A stretch of 64,000 nt of DNA from Armatimonadota bacterium (lineage in GTDB: Bacteria > Armatimonadota > Zipacnadia > Zipacnadales > JABUFB01), in NCBI GenBank assembly GCA_013314775.1, contig JABUFB010000011.1, forward strand, positions 197,144-261,143. The letters are read 5' to 3'. A program made the position numbers and the translations under genes. The notes under the pieces were generated by a model, which was not told the DNA's origin, did no database searches, and saw nothing but the letters and a program-made list of their open reading frames with translations. Shown piece by piece: positions 63,740 to 64,000 of the stretch (position 1 is its first letter; each line of letters begins with the position of its first letter).

Positions 63740-64000
63740 TCACAGGGCCAAGGTCAGCGAATGCTCTTTCAGCCATGTCCGATGTCTTCGGTATTCCGGC
63801 ATAATACCCGCCACCAGCGCCCAGTACTCCCTGGAGTGGTTCGGCTGCAGCAGGTGGCACAGCTCGTGCACGATCAGGTAGTCCATCACTTCGGGCGGCG
63901 CCATGACTAGTCGATAGCTGATACTTATATTGCCATTTCTTCCACAGCTTCCCCATCTTGTTTTCATATCCTTCACGGTAACCTTCGCCGGCGACACCCC
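63740..64000 (-). CDS. YgjP-like zinc metallopeptidase domain protein (partial, N-terminus outside window)
   Basis: The visible 86 C-terminal residues contain DMKTRWGSCG, the zinc-binding HELCH and the second-ligand region NHSREYWALV, then WLKEH. This is the YgjP/SprT-like (DUF45) metallopeptidase pattern. The frame is open to the window edge (codon GGG 64000-63998), so the upstream half is missing. Its cellular target is unknown. Ends before the terminator at 63554-63578. Confidence 0.88.
   Translation of the reverse strand, partial: GVSPAKVTVKDMKTRWGSCGRNGNISISYRLVMAPPEVMDYLIVHELCHLLQPNHSREYWALVAGIMPEYRRHRTWLKEHSLTLAL

Noticed and set aside
1-64000. CRISPR array, transposase or prophage
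   Set aside because: No regular direct-repeat array with spacers, no DDE/integrase or phage structural gene was recognised.

Overview
The window is a compact, high-GC bacterial chromosome segment with about 42 protein-coding genes, eight tRNAs, one T-box riboswitch and no recognised transposase, prophage or CRISPR array. The organism looks like a diderm from the Terrabacteria side of the tree. Support for this is the ffh-rpsP-khpA-ylqD-rimM-trmD-rplS order shared with Firmicutes, a T-box controlling valS, and an outer-membrane-type polysaccharide export protein and heptose adenylyltransferase that imply an outer membrane. An Armatimonadota-like affiliation is plausible from the gene repertoire, but this is inference and not proven here.

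Layout. Positions 1-2814 (minus): tig-clpP-clpX, with clpX running off the left edge. 3026-3813 (minus): seven tRNA genes behind a strong promoter. 3902-4301: cold-shock gene with a long leader. 4384-4850: copy A of a dispersed repeat, then a strong promoter followed at once by an intrinsic terminator upstream of ffh. 4851-9930 (plus): ffh, rpsP, khpA, ylqD, rimM, trmD, rplS, lepB. 10042-12901 (plus): pteridine-reductase-like SDR, membrane metallophosphoesterase, smpB and a stand-alone response regulator. 12994-13488 (minus): heptose-1-phosphate adenylyltransferase. 13723-17260 (plus): two multispanning membrane proteins. 17345-20332: promoter, T-box and valS.

20969-32613 (minus): an accessory block of large secreted carbohydrate-active-looking proteins (a GH5-like hydrolase, an 846-residue unknown, a LamG/beta-helix protein) plus a GNAT protein and an MttB-family methyltransferase. 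32614-33253 is non-coding and carries repeat copy B. 33254-39009 (plus): tRNA-Ala, then a five-gene motility-type block with three consecutive PilT/PilU-family ATPases, a membrane-anchored secreted protein and a cysteine-rich membrane protein.

39121-63429: an exopolysaccharide locus that is almost complete for a Wzx/Wzy pathway. It encodes an unusually long SLBB exporter, sugar epimerase and oxidoreductase, a pyrophosphorylase-sugar kinase fusion, PglC- and PglD-like proteins (plus strand), three glycosyltransferases, a second acetyltransferase, a Wzy-like polymerase, an AlkP-superfamily enzyme, a Wzx flippase, a Wzz/BY-kinase and a CapD-like dehydratase. The priming transferase starts the repeat unit on lipid carrier, the glycosyltransferases extend it, Wzx flips it, Wzy polymerises it, and the BY-kinase and SLBB protein control length and export. 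A YgjP-like metallopeptidase is cut by the right edge.

Several housekeeping promoters share the unusual -10 box TATACT with a 17-18 base spacer. The three intergenic repeats A, B and C look like one degenerate family.
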